64,000 nucleotides of DNA from Paracoccus aminovorans (GTDB lineage Bacteria > Pseudomonadota > Alphaproteobacteria > Rhodobacterales > Rhodobacteraceae), in contig NZ_KQ955208.1 in the NCBI RefSeq assembly GCF_001546115.1, positions 1,629,005 through 1,693,004 on the forward strand, given 5' to 3'. The position numbers were made by a program, and so were the translations under genes. How positions within the stretch are numbered: the stretch's first letter is position 1; the number at the start of each line of letters is the position of its first letter. Below are positions 63,743 through 64,000 of this stretch, piece after piece. The notes below the pieces were generated by a model that did no database searches, was not told where the DNA came from, and saw only the letters and a list, made by a program, of their open reading frames with translations.

Positions 63743-64000
63743 ATTCGATGTCGTGGTGATTGGTGGCGGCCATGCCGGAGTCGAAGCTGCCATGGCTTCG
63801 GCCCGCATGGGCGCGGAAACAGCCCTGGTTACGCTGCGCCTGGAAGATCTTGGCACAATGTCTTGCAATCCGGCGATCGGCGGCTTGGGCAAAGGTCATC
63901 TGGTGCGTGAAGTGGACGCGCTGGATGGCGTCATGGGCCGACTCGCTGATGCTGCCGGAATCCAGTTTCGCTTGCTGAACCGACGCAAGGGGCCGGCTGT
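63735..64000 (+). CDS. mnmG: MnmG (GidA), partial
   Basis: Starts with GTG at 63735, inside the parS-like palindrome; no other start fits. The first 88 codons show the FAD-binding [27 protein letters not shown] and [48 protein letters not shown], the MnmG signature. The rest lies past the window end. Confidence 0.97.
   Translation, partial: MKQFDVVVIGGGHAGVEAAMASARMGAETALVTLRLEDLGTMSCNPAIGGLGKGHLVREVDALDGVMGRLADAAGIQFRLLNRRKGPA

Noticed and set aside
1..64000. CRISPR arrays
   Set aside because: No regularly spaced direct repeats or cas-like proteins were seen.

Overview
The window is high-GC chromosomal DNA from an alphaproteobacterium of the Rhodobacteraceae, most likely a Paracoccus-like species. 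The reasons are the RegB/RegA/HvrA redox-control cluster, the sqdB-sqdD-sqdC sulfolipid operon, the NepR/EcfG/PhyR general stress system, the addA-addB-murU-tsaE/amgK block, and the hemJ-rho-mnmE-mnmG run with a parS-like site, which is typical of DNA close to the chromosomal origin.

Layout. 0-5.5 kb: a partial gene, a DivL-like PAS protein with a CtrA-type box, regB facing regA-hvrA, an HD-domain phosphohydrolase and secB. 5.5-8.8 kb: membrane and envelope genes and a small stress-type membrane protein with an EcfG-type promoter. 8.9-9.8 kb: a decayed IS481 transposase that touches the hslU stop codon. 9.8-13.8 kb: hslU, a WYL-like gene, hslV, a conserved hypothetical and trxA. 13.8-22.2 kb: the overlapping operon tsaE/amgK-murU-addB-addA. 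22.2-28.7 kb: dapB, rbfA, truB, an RluA-type synthase, a LysE exporter, msrC and small genes. 28.8-32.3 kb: the sulfolipid operon and a divergent Rrf2 regulator. 32.4-35.5 kb: aroE-coaE-dnaQ and a YihY-type protein. 35.5-37.3 kb: a base-composition outlier encoding a secreted Cys-rich protein. 37.3-41.6 kb: the general stress response locus (kinase, ecfG, nepR, phyR) split by an intact IS5/IS427 insertion. 41.7-43.1 kb: a flavin oxidoreductase and a truncated aldo/keto reductase. 43.06-47.57 kb: a phage-like remnant that ends inside selC (tRNA-Sec). 47.6-59 kb: a large minus-strand block, gbcA-gbcB then a selenocysteine formate dehydrogenase (fdoGHI), fdhE, selA and selB. 59.2-60.2 kb: an orphan TAXI binding protein. 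60.2-60.6 kb: an oriC-like gap with DnaA boxes and a CtrA box. 60.6-64 kb: hemJ, rho, mnmE and the start of mnmG with a parS-like palindrome over its start codon.

How parts work together. GbcAB demethylates glycine betaine and releases formaldehyde; a formate dehydrogenase next to it would oxidise the formate that follows. That dehydrogenase has an in-frame UGA at codon 200, and fdhE, selA and selB sit in the same overlapping operon, so the block is nearly a complete selenoenzyme module. The missing piece is tRNA-Sec: the expected selC gene starts right after selB but breaks off after the anticodon stem, where phage-like DNA begins. Either another selC exists elsewhere or the enzyme cannot be completed. 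The second disruption is the IS5 copy placed exactly between a GGAAC-type promoter and nepR-ecfG. These two insertions are the most notable features of the window. I saw no CRISPR array and no intact tRNA or rRNA gene.
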